Source: Palsa-504 sp963806335 (GTDB lineage: Bacteria; Actinomycetota; Actinomycetes; Streptosporangiales; Streptosporangiaceae). Taken from it: DNA of 64,000 nt. Position numbers and translations under genes: made by a program. The stretch covers positions 1-64,000 of the forward strand of contig CAWDXO010000001.1 in NCBI GenBank assembly GCA_963806335.1, given 5' to 3'. The notes under the pieces are model-generated. The model was not told the origin of the DNA. It worked only from the letters and a program-made list of their open reading frames with translations, and searched no databases. This document shows, piece by piece, positions 63,133-64,000 of this stretch (the first letter of the stretch is position 1; each line of letters opens with the position of its first letter).

Positions 63133-63291
63133 GCTCCCCCTGTTGCCTCGCGCCGCCTCCACACCCGGATAGAAGTCAACCAGACGATCGACCTCCATGA
63201 GGTTCAAAATGCGCCGTACCAGCTCGGCCGCAACCACCAGGCACAGGCGGAGGCGTCTCGCTAGGTCCCAGGTCAGGGCCTGGGGCGCGGT
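63133..63291 (-). pseudogene. STAS-domain (anti-sigma-factor antagonist) remnant
   Basis: Minus-strand frame upstream of the response regulator encodes WDLARRLRLCLVVAAELVRR and then ILNLMEVDRLVDFYPGVEAA. This fits the C-terminal half of a SpoIIAA/STAS protein (RLRLV, VRRILELTGLDRLF, Y-V-E-A). The domain start (with the phosphorylatable Ser) and an in-frame stop before the next gene are missing. The evidence is the pattern only; the frame contains no start codon that would give a complete domain. Confidence 0.4.
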
Positions 63292-63332
63292 GCGCCGGCC
63301 TGTAAGCCGGGTCTGGTGCGCGCTACTTACTC

Positions 63333-63365
63333 CTAGGGAGGCGAACTAGGGAGTTTCACTAGGGA
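63333..63365. repeat. three CTAGGGA direct repeats at 13-bp period
   Basis: CTAGGGAG at 63333-63340 and 63346-63353, CTAGGGA at 63359-63365, a constant 13-bp step. They lie 18 bp after the stop of the gene ending at 63383 (minus strand) and upstream of the STAS remnant/response regulator, so they may be regulator sites. Confidence 0.5.
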
Positions 63366-63382
63366 TTTTGCTCTCGGCTCAT

Positions 63383-63946
63383 TCACAACCCTGCCATCTT
63401 GACCGCGGGGTGCGCCCCACCTGACCACCTGGCCGACCAGGCGGCATCGCAGTCATCGGCGGGACACTCATACCAGCCTTTGCGCCAGCCCCGGCCGGCC
63501 GCAGCCGCCCGATGAGGAACCGACGGCTGCCCGCACGCCGGACAGGGTACGGTGAAGGCATCCACGGGCCGCCGCGATCCCTGAGCTATCGCATAATGCC
63601 TGACCAGCGCGGCCCGGGCCGCCGGGATGCTGGCCCTGGTCACGTCCAGCTCGCCGCTGACGACGCCGAGATGGGCGCGGAGCTTATCCCGGTACTGCTC
63701 CAGCCGCTGCTTCGTGCCGAGCTGCGACGGCCACCAGGAGCGCTGGAGCTGATCAAGCTCGCCCTCGGCTTCCGCGAGGCGACGCCGGAGCTTGCCTACC
63801 TCGCCTTCCAGCCGGTCGCGCTTCCCGGTCAGCTCCCGGAAGCTGACGGTCAGCCCGCCGGTAACCCCAGATAGTTCCCGCGGCGGCGGTCCAGATTCCG
63901 GCGTGCGCCGGACGATGCGCTTACCATCGCGGCCAAACCGGGGCAT
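63383..63946 (-). CDS. coiled-coil protein with a C-terminal zinc-ribbon-like motif
   Basis: The product is 187 aa from ATG 63946. Residues ~35-110 form a long coiled coil (RLEGEVGKLRRRLAEAEGEL, KQRLEQYRDKLRAHLGVV). The end has four cysteines in pairs (CPACGQP and ECPADDCDAAW), a zinc-ribbon-like pattern. I do not recognise the family; composition resembles small phage- or integron-borne proteins as well as chromosomal ones. A possible copy of the GC-rich hairpin arm lies 38 bp before the start at the window edge. Confidence 0.6.
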   Translation of the reverse strand: MPRFGRDGKRIVRRTPESGPPPRELSGVTGGLTVSFRELTGKRDRLEGEVGKLRRRLAEAEGELDQLQRSWWPSQLGTKQRLEQYRDKLRAHLGVVSGELDVTRASIPAARAALVRHYAIAQGSRRPVDAFTVPCPACGQPSVPHRAAAAGRGWRKGWYECPADDCDAAWSARWSGGAHPAVKMAGL

Positions 63947-63983
63947 TGACCAACCCTAACGCCCCATCGGCCCATTACCGCGC

Positions 63984-63997
63984 TGCCCCGCCGGCGG
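63984..63997 (-). repeat. possible left arm of a fourth hairpin repeat, cut by the window end
   Basis: TGCCCCGCCGGCGG resembles the left arm of B1 (GCGCCCCGCCGGCGG at 27815-27829), differing at the first position. It lies 38 bp upstream of ATG 63946 on the minus strand, comparable with copies A (60 bp) and B1 (52 bp). The rest is outside the window, and GC-rich DNA can match by chance. Confidence 0.25.
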
Positions 63998-64000
63998 ACT

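Noticed and set aside
63290..63330. Resemblance of CCCGGCTTACAGGCC (minus strand) to the 3' end of RNase P RNA
   Set aside because: The match is only about 15 bases. None of the other RNase P signatures occurs on the minus strand upstream, where the coiled-coil protein gene lies.

Overview
The window looks like chromosomal DNA from a high-GC, soil-type mycelial actinomycete. The basis is very GC-rich third codon positions, a SepH septation protein, a RamB-type regulator divergent from isocitrate lyase, an AfsR/SARP-type regulator, a DUF222-HNH protein and several MalT-like LuxR giants. The genus cannot be fixed from this sequence. I see no rRNA, tRNA, IS element, prophage, plasmid origin or CRISPR array.

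Layout. 1-9 kb: the 3' part of one MalT-like LuxR regulator, a complete one, then glutamate decarboxylase, a K+-channel-like protein and two membrane proteins (a plausible acid/ion stress group). 9-14 kb: a glucosidase and glycogen debranching enzyme GlgX with overlapping stop and start. 14-17 kb, minus strand: a small conserved protein, a DedA/VTT membrane protein and a HerA-like ATPase. 17-19.4 kb: a second copy of the first LuxR regulator, broken by two +1 frameshifts. 19.4-26 kb: acyl-CoA dehydrogenase, a membrane protein, then ramB and aceA (glyoxylate shunt) divergent from each other, then a formylglycine-generating-enzyme homologue with both catalytic cysteines. 26-32.5 kb: a membrane protein, GT2 glycosyltransferase, MMPL transporter, and an MFS-MarR operon. 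32.7-42 kb: sepH, a VOC protein, DUF222-HNH nuclease, an NmrA-like epimerase with the stump of an ECF sigma factor gene beside it, a DrrAB-type ABC exporter with a TetR regulator, and a CocE/NonD hydrolase broken by three single-base shifts. 42-52 kb: AfsR-like regulator, PEBP lipoprotein, long disordered membrane protein, Nei/MutM glycosylase, decayed cupredoxin-like gene, and an MFS/ArsR divergent pair. 52-58 kb: a five-gene branched-chain amino-acid-type ABC operon (livK-H-M-G-F order) plus a small membrane protein. 58-64 kb: MarR/SDR divergent pair, secreted NlpC/P60 hydrolase, PPK2, small proteins, a response regulator beside a STAS-domain remnant, and a coiled-coil zinc-ribbon-like protein.

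The most unusual signal is non-coding. Two unrelated minus-strand genes (start codons at 16791 and 27762) share the same leader plan: a GTTAC-type palindrome, then about 82-84 bp, then a GC-rich hairpin whose right arm and tail are identical over 22 bp, then about 52-60 bp, then the ATG. A third palindrome lies in front of the acyl-CoA dehydrogenase, and a possible hairpin arm precedes the last gene at the window edge.

A second theme is decay or sequence error. At least seven genes need single-base corrections to restore a sensible protein, several at G runs or inside repeats, so draft-assembly errors must be excluded before any of them is called a pseudogene. Many transporter and enzyme genes sit beside their own regulator, and most of those gaps contain a visible inverted or direct repeat that is a candidate operator.
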